Positions 43,523 through 53,580 of a stretch of DNA of 64,000 nucleotides are shown here, piece after piece. Each line of letters starts with the position of its first letter. Position 1 is the first letter of the stretch. The stretch comes from Rhizobium rosettiformans W3 (GTDB lineage Bacteria; Pseudomonadota; Alphaproteobacteria; Rhizobiales; Rhizobiaceae), in NCBI RefSeq assembly GCF_004912135.1, contig NZ_STGU01000008.1, positions 62,001-126,000 on the forward strand. Reading direction: 5' to 3'. Both the position numbers and the translations under genes were made by a program. Under the pieces are notes generated by a model. That model had not been told where the DNA came from and did no database searches. It saw only the letters and a list, made by a program, of their open reading frames with translations.

Positions 43523-45397
43523 ATGTCAACCGACGAGCACCAGAACGCCAGACCCGGCTTCCTCAGGAATGGCGGCTTCATGGCCGACCTCATCCTCGAC
43601 CGAGACTGGTCGGATGGCCTCGGCCCCATTGACACGTGGCCGGCAGCACTGCGCTCGGCTCTCTCGATCTGCCTTAACTCCAGCTTCCCGACCGCCATCT
43701 ACTGGGGCCCGGAACTGCGGCTGCTCTACAATGACAGCTGGTCCCCCATTCCGGGCGAACGCCACCCCTGGGCACTGGGCAGACCCGCAGCGGAAGTCTG
43801 GTCGGATATCTGGGATGTCGTCGGGCCGCAATTCCGGCAAGTGATGGAGACCGGCGAAGGCGTAACCACTTACGACCAGTTGCTGGTCATGGATCGAAAT
43901 GGCGTTCCGACCGAAGGCTACTGGAACTACAGCCTGTCGAGCATCCGAGACGAATTCGGCAACATCTGCGGTGTTTTCAATCAGGGCAACGAAACCACAG
44001 CTGCCGTGCTGGCGCGCAGGCAGACACAGGAGGAGATCGACCGGCTCGGCCGGCTGTTTGCCGAGGCCCCCGCGGCGATCGCCATCACGGAAGGCCCCTC
44101 GCATGTCTTCAAGCTGGTGAATCCAGCCTATGAAGCGCTGGTGCGGCGCACGGGCTTCCTCGGCAAGCCCGTGGCAGAGGCGCTCCCCGAGGTCGAAGAT
44201 CAGGGCTTCATCAGCCTCCTGGACAGCGTCTATGGGACCAACGAACCCTACAAGGGTACGGCGGTGCCGGTGGAATTCGTTCTGCCCGATGGCGAGCGCC
44301 AGTTGCGCCATGTGGACTTTGTCTTCCAGCCGATCACCGACAAGGCGGGGCAGAGTGCCGGCATCTTCATCCAGGCTTCAGACGTGACCGAAGCCGCGAC
44401 CGCCATGGCTGCGCTGCGCGAGAGCGAGCAGCGGTTCGAAGCCATCGTGAACTCCATTGACCAGATGATCTGGTCGACGCGGCCTGACGGCTACCATGAC
44501 TACTTCAATCAACGTTGGTACGAATATACCGGCGTGCCTGAAGGCGAAACGGATGGTGCGGACTGGGAGACGGTATTCCATCCCGACGACCGCGCCGAAG
44601 CCTGGGCGCGCTGGCAGGAGAGCCTGGCGACCGGAAAGCCGTATCATGTCGAATATCGGCTACGCCACCGGTCCGGCACGTATCGTTGGGTGATCGGCCG
44701 CGCCCAGTGTGTGCGCGACGACAATGGCGAAATCATCCGCTGGTACGGCACCTGCACCGACATCCACGATCTCAAGGTGGCGGAAGAAACCCGCCAGCTC
44801 CTGCTCCGCGAGCTCAATCACCGCGTCAAGAACCTCTTTGCCATCACGGCCGGCATGATCAACATGACGGCGCGCTCGTCCGAAACGGTCGGCGCCATGG
44901 CGCACTCTCTCCACGGGCGACTGCAGGCGCTGGCGAAAGCCCACCATCTCATCCAGCCGGCGATATCGGCAGGCATGCCTGGTACGGAATATGTCGGCTT
45001 TCACGCCCTGCTGGAAGAAATCCTGTCACCCCATCTTGCCGACCGGCAGCGGCAGGTTTCGCTGGCAGGTCCGGAGCTTCAGCTCGGCCCGAATGCGTCG
45101 ACGAGTTTTGCCCTGATCTTCCACGAGCTGGCCACCAATGCCGCAAAATACGGCCCGTTCCGCGATCCGGACGGCCGCCTCGACGTGAGCTGGCAGATGG
45201 ATGGCGGGTCGCTGAATCTCGAATGGCGTGAAAAGGTCCCCCATTCCCAGATCACGGCACCGAAGCAGGAAGGCTTCGGAAGCAAGCTCGCCCGCACCAG
45301 TGCCACCCATCAGCTCGGCGGCAACATCGATTTCGAGTGGCAGCCGGGTGGCGTCAACATCGCTCTCAAGGCGGCAACGGATCGCCTGAGCAAGTGA
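43523..45397 (+). CDS. Multi-PAS HWE-family histidine kinase
   Basis: 624 residues: an N-terminal GAF/PAS-like region (about 20-155), two PAS domains (about 170-290 and 300-425), then an HWE kinase domain with the phosphoacceptor His in LRELNHRVKNLFAI, HELATNAAKYGPF, and the LEWRE signature that gives the family its W and E. No membrane helix, so it is cytoplasmic. No regulator gene follows; it is divergent from the LOV kinase/regulator pair and may share that receiver. ATG 43523 is chosen over an adjacent TTG. Confidence 0.85.
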   Translation: MSTDEHQNARPGFLRNGGFMADLILDRDWSDGLGPIDTWPAALRSALSICLNSSFPTAIYWGPELRLLYNDSWSPIPGERHPWALGRPAAEVWSDIWDVVGPQFRQVMETGEGVTTYDQLLVMDRNGVPTEGYWNYSLSSIRDEFGNICGVFNQGNETTAAVLARRQTQEEIDRLGRLFAEAPAAIAITEGPSHVFKLVNPAYEALVRRTGFLGKPVAEALPEVEDQGFISLLDSVYGTNEPYKGTAVPVEFVLPDGERQLRHVDFVFQPITDKAGQSAGIFIQASDVTEAATAMAALRESEQRFEAIVNSIDQMIWSTRPDGYHDYFNQRWYEYTGVPEGETDGADWETVFHPDDRAEAWARWQESLATGKPYHVEYRLRHRSGTYRWVIGRAQCVRDDNGEIIRWYGTCTDIHDLKVAEETRQLLLRELNHRVKNLFAITAGMINMTARSSETVGAMAHSLHGRLQALAKAHHLIQPAISAGMPGTEYVGFHALLEEILSPHLADRQRQVSLAGPELQLGPNASTSFALIFHELATNAAKYGPFRDPDGRLDVSWQMDGGSLNLEWREKVPHSQITAPKQEGFGSKLARTSATHQLGGNIDFEWQPGGVNIALKAATDRLSK

Positions 45398-45535
45398 GCC
45401 GCTCACTGCGCTCGTTCGCACCTCTGATGCAGAAACAGAAAGAGCGCCCAAGATGAGCGCTCGTGGTATCGGCATGAACGGGTATCAATCCGTTGATCAG
45501 TCAGGCAACGACATAGGTCGCCACGCCTTCGGCGA

Positions 45536-45700
45536 TCAGTAGCGCGGGAAATCGGCCGGGTTGATCCCGAGCGTCTTCAGGTGGTGATCCTTCGGACGAC
45601 GATGTCCTTCGACAGCGGCCGCTGCGGAGCTTGCTGCGCCGAGAACGGCGAAGGCGCGACCGAGGAAACCCTGCTGGATGGACTTGCGGAGGCTAGACAT
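45536..45700 (-). CDS. Small conserved-looking protein, 54 residues (DUF1127-like C-terminus)
   Basis: The product has a basic N-terminus (MSSLRKSIQQGFLGRAF), an Ala-rich stretch, and a C-terminal LKTLGINPADFPRY that resembles the end of DUF1127/YjiS-type small proteins of Rhizobiales. The ATG at 45700 is preceded only by a weak AAAGAA; a TTG nine codons upstream is possible. Function is unknown. It stands alone between the HWE kinase and the tct genes. Confidence 0.55.
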   Translation of the reverse strand: MSSLRKSIQQGFLGRAFAVLGAASSAAAAVEGHRRPKDHHLKTLGINPADFPRY

Positions 45701-45841
45701 TTCTTTGCTCGCTTTCTTTGTTTGCAAGCAGAAAGTGGTCCCGTTACCGCTAAATTACAATAGTTGCAAAGTCACGCCAGCCATGCAGACGACGCAAGCC
45801 CGGTTAATCAGACCCTGCGTCGTTGCACGTGTTTCGAAGCA

Positions 45842-47359
45842 TCAGTCCTCGCTGCCGGCAACTTGAGCCAGAACCTGACCTCTGCCCCGCGCCCGAAGAA
45901 ACATCGGAACGAAGAGCGCAATCGCCGCGAGCGCCAGCAGGACGGCGGCAATCGGTGAGGTGAAGAGCACCGTGGCATCGCCCTGGCTGATCGAAAGCGC
46001 ACGCCGCAGCTGTTGCTCCGCCATGGGTCCGAGGATCAGACCGACGATAACGGGTGCAATCGGGTAGCCGAAGACGCGCATGACGTAACCCAGCACGCCG
46101 AAGGTCAGGAGCAGACCCAGTTCGAAGACGGACGGGTTTGCCCCGATTGTCCCAAGTGTCGCGAAGACCAGAATACCGGCGTAGAGCCAGGGCTTCGGGA
46201 TCGTCAGCAGGCGCACCCAAAGCCCGATCAGCGGCAGATTGAGCACCAGCAGCATGAAGTTGGCAATCAACAGCGATGCGATCAGACCCCAGACAAGCTG
46301 GGGGTTGGTTGCGAACAGCAACGGTCCCGGCTGCAAGCCGAACTGCTGGAAGCCCGCCAGCATGATCGCCGCCGTCGCCGTCGTCGGCAGGCCGAGAGTT
46401 AGAAGCGGAACGAGAGTGCCCGCCGCGGACGCATTGTTTGCGGCTTCCGGTCCCGCGACCCCTTCGATGGCGCCCTTGCCGAACTCCTCCGGATGCTTGG
46501 TGAAATGCTTTTCCGCCGAATAGGAAAGGAAGCTCGAGACATCGGCACCACCGGCAGGCATCGCACCGATCGGAAAGCCGATTGCAGTACCCCGCAGCCA
46601 AGGCTTCCAGGAGCGCTTCCAATCGGTCTTGTTCATCCAGAGCGAGCCCTTCACGGCCTCGACCTTCTCAGGCGCCCTCGCCCCTTGAGCGGCGACATAA
46701 AGCGTTTCACCGATGGCGAACATGGCGACCGCGAGTGTGGTGACTTCCAGTCCATCCAGAAGATCCGGAACGCCGAAGCTGAGGCGCGTCTGGCCGGTCA
46801 ACTGATCGATGCCGACAATCGAGAAGGCAAGCCCGATAAAGAGGGCGGTGAGGCCGCGAAGCGTGGAATCGCCAAAAGCGGCCGAGACCGTCACGAAGGC
46901 AAGCACCATCAGTGCGAAATATTCGCGCGGCCCGAATGACAGCGCGAACTGGACGACGTAAGGAGCGATGAAGGCGAGCGAGATCGTGGCCAGAAGTCCG
47001 GCAACGAAGGAGCCGATCGCGGCCGTCGCCAGAGCCGGACCGCCGCGCCCTGCCCGGGCCATCTTGTTGCCCTCCAGCGCCGTAACGATCGACGCGCTTT
47101 CGCCCGGCGTGTTCAACAGGATCGACGTGGTCGAGCCACCATACATGCCGCCATAATAGATGCCGGCGAACATGATCAGCGACCCCGCCGGATCGAGTTG
47201 ATAGGTGACGGGCAGCAGCAGCGCGACCGTCAGCGCCGGGCCGATGCCAGGCAGAACGCCAACGAGCGTTCCGAGCGTGACGCCGATCAGGGCATAGAAA
47301 AGGTTGATCGGCTGAGCGGCGATCGCCAGCCCCTGGAGAAGGAAATCAAACGTATTCAC
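45842..47359 (-). CDS. tctA: Tripartite tricarboxylate transporter large permease (TctA)
   Basis: The 505-residue product has about twelve membrane helices with the TctA motifs [20 protein letters not shown] and [21 protein letters not shown]. It forms the channel with TctB and takes substrate from TctC. The start is GTG 47359 with GGGGA about 5 bases upstream. It is the last gene of the tctC-tctB-tctA unit. The substrate could be citrate or another carboxylate. Confidence 0.92.
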   Translation of the reverse strand: MNTFDFLLQGLAIAAQPINLFYALIGVTLGTLVGVLPGIGPALTVALLLPVTYQLDPAGSLIMFAGIYYGGMYGGSTTSILLNTPGESASIVTALEGNKMARAGRGGPALATAAIGSFVAGLLATISLAFIAPYVVQFALSFGPREYFALMVLAFVTVSAAFGDSTLRGLTALFIGLAFSIVGIDQLTGQTRLSFGVPDLLDGLEVTTLAVAMFAIGETLYVAAQGARAPEKVEAVKGSLWMNKTDWKRSWKPWLRGTAIGFPIGAMPAGGADVSSFLSYSAEKHFTKHPEEFGKGAIEGVAGPEAANNASAAGTLVPLLTLGLPTTATAAIMLAGFQQFGLQPGPLLFATNPQLVWGLIASLLIANFMLLVLNLPLIGLWVRLLTIPKPWLYAGILVFATLGTIGANPSVFELGLLLTFGVLGYVMRVFGYPIAPVIVGLILGPMAEQQLRRALSISQGDATVLFTSPIAAVLLALAAIALFVPMFLRARGRGQVLAQVAGSED

Positions 47360-47369
47360 GGGGTTCCCC

Positions 47370-47864
47370 TCAGAAGAACAGCCGTTCGAGTGGACCCGCC
47401 GGCAAGGACAATTGCAGGAAGCGCGCGAAGATGATCCACACGACGAAAGAGAGTGCGATACCGGCAGGCAACGAGATCCAGAACTTCTTCTTTCCGAAGC
47501 CGGCTGCGGTCAGGGCGAACAGGACGCCAGTCGCCAATGAAAAGCCCGCCGTCTTCAGAAGCAGCATCTGCGCCGCCAATCCTCCAACGATGAACAGAAC
47601 CGGCGGAAGTTCCTGATATTCCCGCTCAGGGAAATCGCGCCGCATGGCGGCGAACACGGTCCAGACGCCAAGCACGATCAGACCGATGGCAATGCCCTTC
47701 GGCACGGTCGCGGGTCCTAGCCCGGAATAGACATTGCCGCCCTGAAGGCGCGCAACATCGTAGAAAATCAGAGCGGCGATCGCGAATAGTACAATGGCGA
47801 TGGCTAGCGCCGCCCAATCCGGGCGGCGCCTGCCATGCATGGAAGCACGGTCTTCCGAGCTCAT
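47370..47864 (-). CDS. tctB: Tripartite tricarboxylate transporter small permease (TctB)
   Basis: The 164-residue product has four membrane helices and a polar N-terminus, matching TctB in length and topology ([20 protein letters not shown] first helix). Its ATG overlaps the tctC stop (ATGA), and tctA begins 10 bases after its stop. Confidence 0.88.
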   Translation of the reverse strand: MSSEDRASMHGRRRPDWAALAIAIVLFAIAALIFYDVARLQGGNVYSGLGPATVPKGIAIGLIVLGVWTVFAAMRRDFPEREYQELPPVLFIVGGLAAQMLLLKTAGFSLATGVLFALTAAGFGKKKFWISLPAGIALSFVVWIIFARFLQLSLPAGPLERLFF

Positions 47865-48805
47865 TTTACCAGCCCGATGTCTTTCAGGATCGCCTCGGTT
47901 GCAGCGATATCCTTGGCGAGCTGCTCGTCAAACGCAGCACCGGCGAGATAGGTATCCTGCCAGTTCTTCGTCTTCAGCGTTTCCTGCCAGGCGGCAGACT
48001 TCGCCAGCTTTTCGACATCTGCCGCAACAGCGGCCTTCTGCTCGTCGGTCAGGCCGGGTGCTGCAGCAACCATGCGCCAGTTCTGAAGCACCACGTCGAG
48101 GCCGCTTTCCTTCAGCGTCGGTGCATCGGCACCTTCGATGCGTTCAGCGCTCGAGACGGCAAGCAGACGCAGGGTGCCGGCGGCAACCTGGGCCTGGAAT
48201 TCGCCATAGCTCGAAATACCGACGGTGACCTGACCGCCAAGGATGGCAGCCAGTGCTTCGCCACCACCGGAATAAGCGATGTAGTTGATCTTGGTCGGGT
48301 CGACACCAGCAGCCTTGGCAATCAGGCCGGCACCGATATGGTCGACACCGCCGGCCGAGCCGCCGGCCCAGGAAACCGAACCCGGATCGGCCTTCAGCTT
48401 CTCGATGAGCTGACCGATATTCTGGATATCGGAATTGGCCGGAACGACGACAGCCTCGTATTCGCCGGTGAGGCGCGCGATCGGCGTGACATCGGCAAGC
48501 GTCACGGGCGACTGGTTGGTCAGGATGGCGCCGACCATGACGTAGCCACCGACGATCAGAGCATTCGGATTGCCCTTCTGCTGACTGGCAAACTGAGCGA
48601 GACCGATCGTGCCGCCAGCGCCGGGAACGTTCACGACCTGAACATTGCCGGAAATGCCTTCAGACTGCATCACCTGCTGCAGCGAACGGGCGGTCTGGTC
48701 CCAGCCGCCGCCGGGCGCTGCGGGAGCCATGATCGTGTAGTCTGCAGCCACGGCCGGAAGAGCCAGAGCGCCTGCGAGAAAAGAAGCCAGGAAAAAGTGT
48801 TTCAA
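47861..48805 (-). CDS. tctC: Tripartite tricarboxylate transporter substrate-binding protein (TctC/Bug family)
   Basis: The 314-residue product has a signal peptide (MKHFFLASFLAGALALPAVA) and the Bug-family features APGGGWDQTAR and VNVPGAGGTIGLAQF. It captures the substrate in the periplasm. The start is TTG 48805 with GGAGGA about 6 bases upstream and no alternative ATG, so a rare start codon is likely used. No tctDE regulators are adjacent. Confidence 0.9.
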   Translation of the reverse strand: MKHFFLASFLAGALALPAVAADYTIMAPAAPGGGWDQTARSLQQVMQSEGISGNVQVVNVPGAGGTIGLAQFASQQKGNPNALIVGGYVMVGAILTNQSPVTLADVTPIARLTGEYEAVVVPANSDIQNIGQLIEKLKADPGSVSWAGGSAGGVDHIGAGLIAKAAGVDPTKINYIAYSGGGEALAAILGGQVTVGISSYGEFQAQVAAGTLRLLAVSSAERIEGADAPTLKESGLDVVLQNWRMVAAAPGLTDEQKAAVAADVEKLAKSAAWQETLKTKNWQDTYLAGAAFDEQLAKDIAATEAILKDIGLVK

Positions 48806-49050
48806 GATAGTCCTCCACCATCTATGCGGCCCTTGCCGCCTTCAACTTATCTGTGGGGAGAATACAGGACTCACGTCTTGCGGCTCGAACCGCATCAGGC
48901 CAAGGCCTGCTCCTCCCATGTCCCATCAATCCCGCCTCCACGGGACGATGTGAGCATACGCCTTATCAGCTGAACCTGTCACCCACCTGTCACCGGCAAC
49001 ACAGACTCATTTGCGAGATGTGAAGCAGGCACCAGCCCTGCGAGACGAGA

Positions 49051-51126
49051 TCAGGACGCATGCGCCTGGGGATCATTGAGGTCACGGACCAGCCGCTGGT
49101 GGCTGCGCACACTGGCAAGCACGTCGCCGAACTTGACGAGCCCCTGCCCGGCGAGCATGTCCTTGAGCTTGATGAAGACATCCGCCGTGGCAATGGCGTC
49201 ACCCAAGGCGGTGTGGCGGTCGTCTTCCTCGATATGGACGCCGAGCCGGCTTGCAAGGGCATCGAGCGTATGGGTCTCGGCGCGACCGAATGCCGTCGCC
49301 GAGACGAGCACGGTATCGAGAATGGGATGCAGGAACCGCAGCCCCACCTCTTTCTCCCGCCGATAGAGAAACTCCATGTCAAAGGGCGCGTTATGCGCCA
49401 CCAGAACCGCGCCTTCGGCAAAGCGATGAAATTGCCGTACAGCCTCCTGGACACTCACCGCATCTGCAACCATCGCATCACTGACACCATGGATCGCCGT
49501 GGCCGAGGCCGGAATCGGACGGCCGGGGTTGACCAGCAGGTTGAAGACTTCCCTCTTGACCCGCTTGCCGTTGACGATGCGAACGGCAGCGATCTGCACG
49601 ATCTCGTCGCCCTGCTCGGGCAAAAGCCCCGTGGTCTCGGTGTCGAACACGACGAAGGTCAGCGCATCGAGCTTTGCATCGGAGAGCTTCTCATAATGCA
49701 TGCGCGACAGGAGATCGAAGTCGTAGACGACATGGCGTGACAGGTCGGTGCCGACGGAGCGCAGTCGCTCAATCGGCCGCAGCCGCGTCTTGACGCAGGG
49801 GCGATCGCCCAAGAGACCGACGGAGAGCGCATTGCCATGGGCTTTCAGGATCGTCTCGCAGGTCACCCCGCCCTCATAAACGGGGTCACCGAGCCAGGTC
49901 TGCAGCTCTTCCTGTGGGATCGAGCCTCCCGACCAGGAAAGAGAGACTTCGGCGGCATCCCCTGCCTCCGAGATCGCGAGTTGAAAAGCCGTAGCGGATG
50001 TTGTGCCATTCACGCGCGACACGACATGCGCCAGCAGGCTGACGATGTCGAACGCATTGCAGCGAACGGCAACCGCCGCCGCCTCGATCTCCAGCGACAA
50101 CCCCGATCCCTGCAGTTCCCGGTGTAGCTGGCTTCCAAGCTCCCGCGCATCTGTTGGCGCCATGGGCCAACCGTCGGACCGACAGTGTTCGAACCGGTCT
50201 TCCAGGGCATCGAGCGTCGCGTCGAGCGTTTCGATCTGCCGCCGGATGGCGTCCCCAGCCACTTGCGGCTCCCCATTTCCGGTCATCAACTGCCGCAGCT
50301 GCGAAACAGCCGGCCGGACCTGCAGGAAGACGTCTCCCAGCAGCACATCGCGCCGTCCATAGGCCGCTACTTCGGTCGTCACGTCGCGAAGCGTCATCAC
50401 ATAGGCGCCACCATCGCCACCATTGTCGCCCGCAAGTCGCATGCGGCCGGCCAGCCGGCGTTGCCCGCAGGGGCTAAGACAGATGAACTCCACCACCGCG
50501 TCGCGGTCCGCGCTCTCCAGAAGCCTATGATGCGCGTCGCGGATCGGGCCTTCGCTCAGATAGTCGAATATGTTTCGGTCCAGGCAGACCGGACGCTGCG
50601 AACCCGCGAGGAACTGTTTCGCCACGCCGTTGTAGAAGACAAGATGATGCCGGCCGGTGCAGAGCAAGACGGCGGGCGGCACATCGGCCAGCAATTGCTC
50701 GAGCTTGTTCTTGTCGGAAGAAAGCCTTGCCGTTTCGCGCTGAACGGATTCCGCCAGCGCCCCGCGCGTCTGGGCAAGCGTGGCGGCCGTCGCCGAGGCG
50801 GCTGCCGCAAGATCTCCGAGATAGCGCGCTTCCTCGGTCGCAAAGTCCTGCTCGACATCGGCGTGAGCCCGAGCGCGCATTGCGGAAGCCACCTTGTCGA
50901 TGGGCCGTGCAACATGGGTGTCGAATAGAAACCAGATCCAGGTCACCAGCGCCAGGATCAGGAAACCTGCGGCGACCGCCCCTTGAACAAAAGCGTTCAA
51001 CATGTCGGGGCTGCCTTCACGGTGGTAACCGAACCACAAGCCGACCGCCAGCGCCGCGACCGCGCCCGCAGCCAACGCCACGAAGAACAGAAGTATGCGG
51101 CCGCGCAGCCCGATCTTGATCAGCAT
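49051..51126 (-). CDS. Membrane PAS/HAMP sensor fused to a DnaQ-like 3'-5' exonuclease
   Basis: 691 residues. Two membrane helices (about 8-35 and 45-70), then a HAMP-like linker (VARPIDKVASAMRARAHADV), a PAS-like domain (about 140-250) and a degenerate kinase-like region without a clear His box. The C-terminal domain (about 485-660) is a DEDDh exonuclease: FDTETTGLL, HNAPFDMEF, and the final HTALGDAIATAD. It is the class used as the proofreading DnaQ or oligoribonuclease. The strong GAGGAGG fixes ATG 51126. It is downstream of the DUF294 gene and a symporter, a neighbourhood I recall from other proteobacteria (VC_2705-type symporter clusters). Whether it degrades DNA, RNA or a signalling nucleotide is unknown. 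Confidence 0.82.
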   Translation of the reverse strand: MLIKIGLRGRILLFFVALAAGAVAALAVGLWFGYHREGSPDMLNAFVQGAVAAGFLILALVTWIWFLFDTHVARPIDKVASAMRARAHADVEQDFATEEARYLGDLAAAASATAATLAQTRGALAESVQRETARLSSDKNKLEQLLADVPPAVLLCTGRHHLVFYNGVAKQFLAGSQRPVCLDRNIFDYLSEGPIRDAHHRLLESADRDAVVEFICLSPCGQRRLAGRMRLAGDNGGDGGAYVMTLRDVTTEVAAYGRRDVLLGDVFLQVRPAVSQLRQLMTGNGEPQVAGDAIRRQIETLDATLDALEDRFEHCRSDGWPMAPTDARELGSQLHRELQGSGLSLEIEAAAVAVRCNAFDIVSLLAHVVSRVNGTTSATAFQLAISEAGDAAEVSLSWSGGSIPQEELQTWLGDPVYEGGVTCETILKAHGNALSVGLLGDRPCVKTRLRPIERLRSVGTDLSRHVVYDFDLLSRMHYEKLSDAKLDALTFVVFDTETTGLLPEQGDEIVQIAAVRIVNGKRVKREVFNLLVNPGRPIPASATAIHGVSDAMVADAVSVQEAVRQFHRFAEGAVLVAHNAPFDMEFLYRREKEVGLRFLHPILDTVLVSATAFGRAETHTLDALASRLGVHIEEDDRHTALGDAIATADVFIKLKDMLAGQGLVKFGDVLASVRSHQRLVRDLNDPQAHAS

Positions 51127-51133
51127 GTCCTCC

Positions 51134-51655
51134 TCATCCCGTCGTACAGGCAATCTTCAAGGCGGGATCTGACCCATCGACCTTGACCCAGTCAGCGCCG
51201 ACAAGACTGCCATCCTCGGCTATGCTGACAGAACCATCAACCAGATCCGCCCGCTGCGTATTGGGGCAATCATAGACCACCTTGACCCGCGTGATCGGCT
51301 GCCAGCGCCCGACCAGGAGCACATCGACCATCACCAATCCTGCCTGGTTGGGATGGCGTTTGGCGGTTTTCAGATCGACGGCGGTGAAGCGGGTCGTGAC
51401 CGGTTCGACATAGGACCACGGACGCCAGAAAGCCGTCTGCTCGTTTTTCCAGGAGACCTCGGTGCCCGGCAGGGCAACATTCATCCGGTCGAACCAGCTG
51501 TACTCGCTCCAGACCGAATAGCCCAGCATGCCGAGACCCGCCGTGACAGGCACGATCCACTTCGGCAGCAAGCCGCGGCTCAACCAGCGCAGCAGCATCG
51601 CAATACCGGCGAGAGCAACACCGGCAACGACTGCAGCGATCAACTCAAACAGCAT
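51134..51655 (-). CDS. Hypothetical membrane protein, 173 residues
   Basis: Two N-terminal membrane helices (about 4-25 and 32-50) are followed by a probably periplasmic domain of about 120 residues with no recognised family. Features include TKRFTAVDL-like strands and two Cys (VYDCPN and KIACTTG) that might pair. It lies 11 bases downstream of the DUF294 gene and 7 bases upstream of the exonuclease fusion, so it is co-transcribed and may act with them. Confidence 0.65.
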   Translation of the reverse strand: MLFELIAAVVAGVALAGIAMLLRWLSRGLLPKWIVPVTAGLGMLGYSVWSEYSWFDRMNVALPGTEVSWKNEQTAFWRPWSYVEPVTTRFTAVDLKTAKRHPNQAGLVMVDVLLVGRWQPITRVKVVYDCPNTQRADLVDGSVSIAEDGSLVGADWVKVDGSDPALKIACTTG

Positions 51656-51666
51656 TCTTCATTCCT

Positions 51667-53493
51667 TTAGACGGGCGCCCGACCGCCATTGGCGAGCGCC
51701 GATTGCATGGTGCGGACGACCACGAACGCGTCGCGCAGATGCGACCGTTCGAAGTCTCCGAAGTCATAGGGTGCGAGGAAGTTATCCGGCTTTCGCCCGT
51801 CCCGCACCTGCCGTACCTGGTTTCGCAGACGCATGTCGGCGATGAGATCGTAAGCGGCGAGCAGGTCCCGCGCACCGGCACCGGAGATGATCCCGCTCTC
51901 CTCAGCCGCGAGAAGCCGGGCGCGCGTATTGACCGGCGCCAGACGCCCCATCAGAGCATAGACCCGGCCGAGATCGACCACCGGAACGACGCCATTGTGC
52001 TTCATGTCGATCTGGTTGCGGTGTTCGCCGCTGCGGATCGTGGCAAAGCCGCGAAGCAGGCCAAGCGGCGGCGCATGTTTCAGCGAATTGCTGATCATAT
52101 GCGCGGTGAAGATCGAGTTTCGGCTCGCCTCCTCGAGCGTTTCCGCCTGGAGATCGCGAAACAGCGAGGACGCGCCGCAGATCGGCCTCAGGTCGAACAT
52201 CACGCTCGCCAGCATCTGTGCCGTCGGGTCCGGCTTGTAGATCCAGTCCCGGAAATAGCTGCGCCAGACGGAGACCGGCTGACACCAGCGTGGATTGGTC
52301 GCCATCATGTCGCCGGGGCAGTAGAAGTAACCGCAGATGTCGAGCCCGCGGCTGACCTTCGCCGCGAGCTGCTGAAACCAGGGCATCTCTTCGGGCTCGA
52401 CGCTGTCTTCGATGAAGATGCAATTGTCCTGATCGCTGACGCCGGTCTGTTCCTGCCGTCCCTGGCTGCCGCAGGCAAGCCAGACATAAGGCACCGGCGG
52501 CGGCCCGAGCTCCCGCTCGGCAAGCATGATCAGCCGCCGGGTCACGCTGTCGGCGATGTCGGTGATCAGACGCGTGACGACCTCATGCGCATTGTTGCTG
52601 CCGACGAGCTGCACGAGCAGCTGTGGGATCCGCGCCGTGATCGCGCGCATGTCTTCTGCCCGCTCGGCCGACGCGATGTCGCGGATCAACTGGGCCGAGC
52701 TGATGGCGTGGAATCGGATGAGATCCGTCTGGGTGATCATGCCCACCAGCCGGTCGCCCTCAACGACGGGCAAGTGCCCGACGCGACGCTCCAGCATCAG
52801 ATGCAGGATATCGGAACCGAGCGCCTCACCTGGCAGGCCGGCCGGATCTGGTGTCATCACCTGAGAGACAGGCGTCGTGTCCGGATTGAGCCCCTCGGCC
52901 AGCACACGACCGGTCAGGTCACGCGTCGTGAGGATGCCAAGGAACCGGCCATCGTCGACGACACCAAGGCTGGAAACATGCCGTTCACGCATCAGCGCGG
53001 CCGCTGAACGCACGGTGTCGGAAGGTGCGCAGACGATCGGAGGCCGCGACATGAGTTCGCTGACCTTCTGGATCGCCATGTCGCTACGCCGCGTATCGGC
53101 AAAGCGTCCGCGCGTGAAGAAGCGGGAAAAGACCGGCTGCTCCTGCATCAACCGCTGAAACTCGCCTTTCGGCAGGATCAGCAGGACACAGTCGGAGCGG
53201 GCAATGGCGGTGGTTGCGGCCAGTCCATCGGACAAAAGACCGCGCTCGCCAAAGGAATTGCGGGGCGCAAGCTCGGAGACCACCGTGTTGGCGGCATCCA
53301 GGATTTCGACGGCACCCTCCATGATGAGATAGATGCCCGGCAGGACATTGCCGCGGTGGTAGATTTCAGAACCTGTTGAGAAGGAAACCTGCTCGAACCG
53401 AGCAGAAAGTCGCTCGATCTCGTCTCTCGGCAGACTGTCATAGGGATGAACGGTCTGGAGGAACATCAGCACGTCGGACTGTGCCTGGGTCAT
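51667..53493 (-). CDS. Cyclic-nucleotide-binding / CBS / DUF294 nucleotidyltransferase-like protein
   Basis: 608 residues: an N-terminal cNMP-binding domain (about 15-115), a CBS pair (about 135-265), a DUF294 nucleotidyltransferase-like domain with GSQGRQEQTGVSDQDN (about 330), and a DUF294 C-terminal domain to the end. The GSxGR with two later Asp is the minimal nucleotidyltransferase motif, so it may transfer a nucleotidyl group, or bind adenine nucleotides to sense energy status. ATG 53493 is chosen over an upstream GTG because GAGGG lies about 7 bases upstream. It lies next to a sodium symporter and the exonuclease fusion. Confidence 0.85.
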   Translation of the reverse strand: MTQAQSDVLMFLQTVHPYDSLPRDEIERLSARFEQVSFSTGSEIYHRGNVLPGIYLIMEGAVEILDAANTVVSELAPRNSFGERGLLSDGLAATTAIARSDCVLLILPKGEFQRLMQEQPVFSRFFTRGRFADTRRSDMAIQKVSELMSRPPIVCAPSDTVRSAAALMRERHVSSLGVVDDGRFLGILTTRDLTGRVLAEGLNPDTTPVSQVMTPDPAGLPGEALGSDILHLMLERRVGHLPVVEGDRLVGMITQTDLIRFHAISSAQLIRDIASAERAEDMRAITARIPQLLVQLVGSNNAHEVVTRLITDIADSVTRRLIMLAERELGPPPVPYVWLACGSQGRQEQTGVSDQDNCIFIEDSVEPEEMPWFQQLAAKVSRGLDICGYFYCPGDMMATNPRWCQPVSVWRSYFRDWIYKPDPTAQMLASVMFDLRPICGASSLFRDLQAETLEEASRNSIFTAHMISNSLKHAPPLGLLRGFATIRSGEHRNQIDMKHNGVVPVVDLGRVYALMGRLAPVNTRARLLAAEESGIISGAGARDLLAAYDLIADMRLRNQVRQVRDGRKPDNFLAPYDFGDFERSHLRDAFVVVRTMQSALANGGRAPV

Positions 53494-53580
53494 CCGTTTG
53501 CCCTCATGCGGCACGCTTGTGCCTTGGCTGTTTGAGGGACAGGAGGGGCAAGTTCATCGCCCCTCCCGATTGGTTTGAGA

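Noticed and set aside
45398-45535. Possible RNA gene or strong terminator after the HWE kinase
   Set aside because: Only a weak GAGCGC/GCGCTC stem is present without a T-run; no tRNA or known RNA fold was recognised.
48806-49050. Possible riboswitch upstream of tctC
   Set aside because: Several short inverted repeats exist, but no recognisable riboswitch core or conserved motif was seen.
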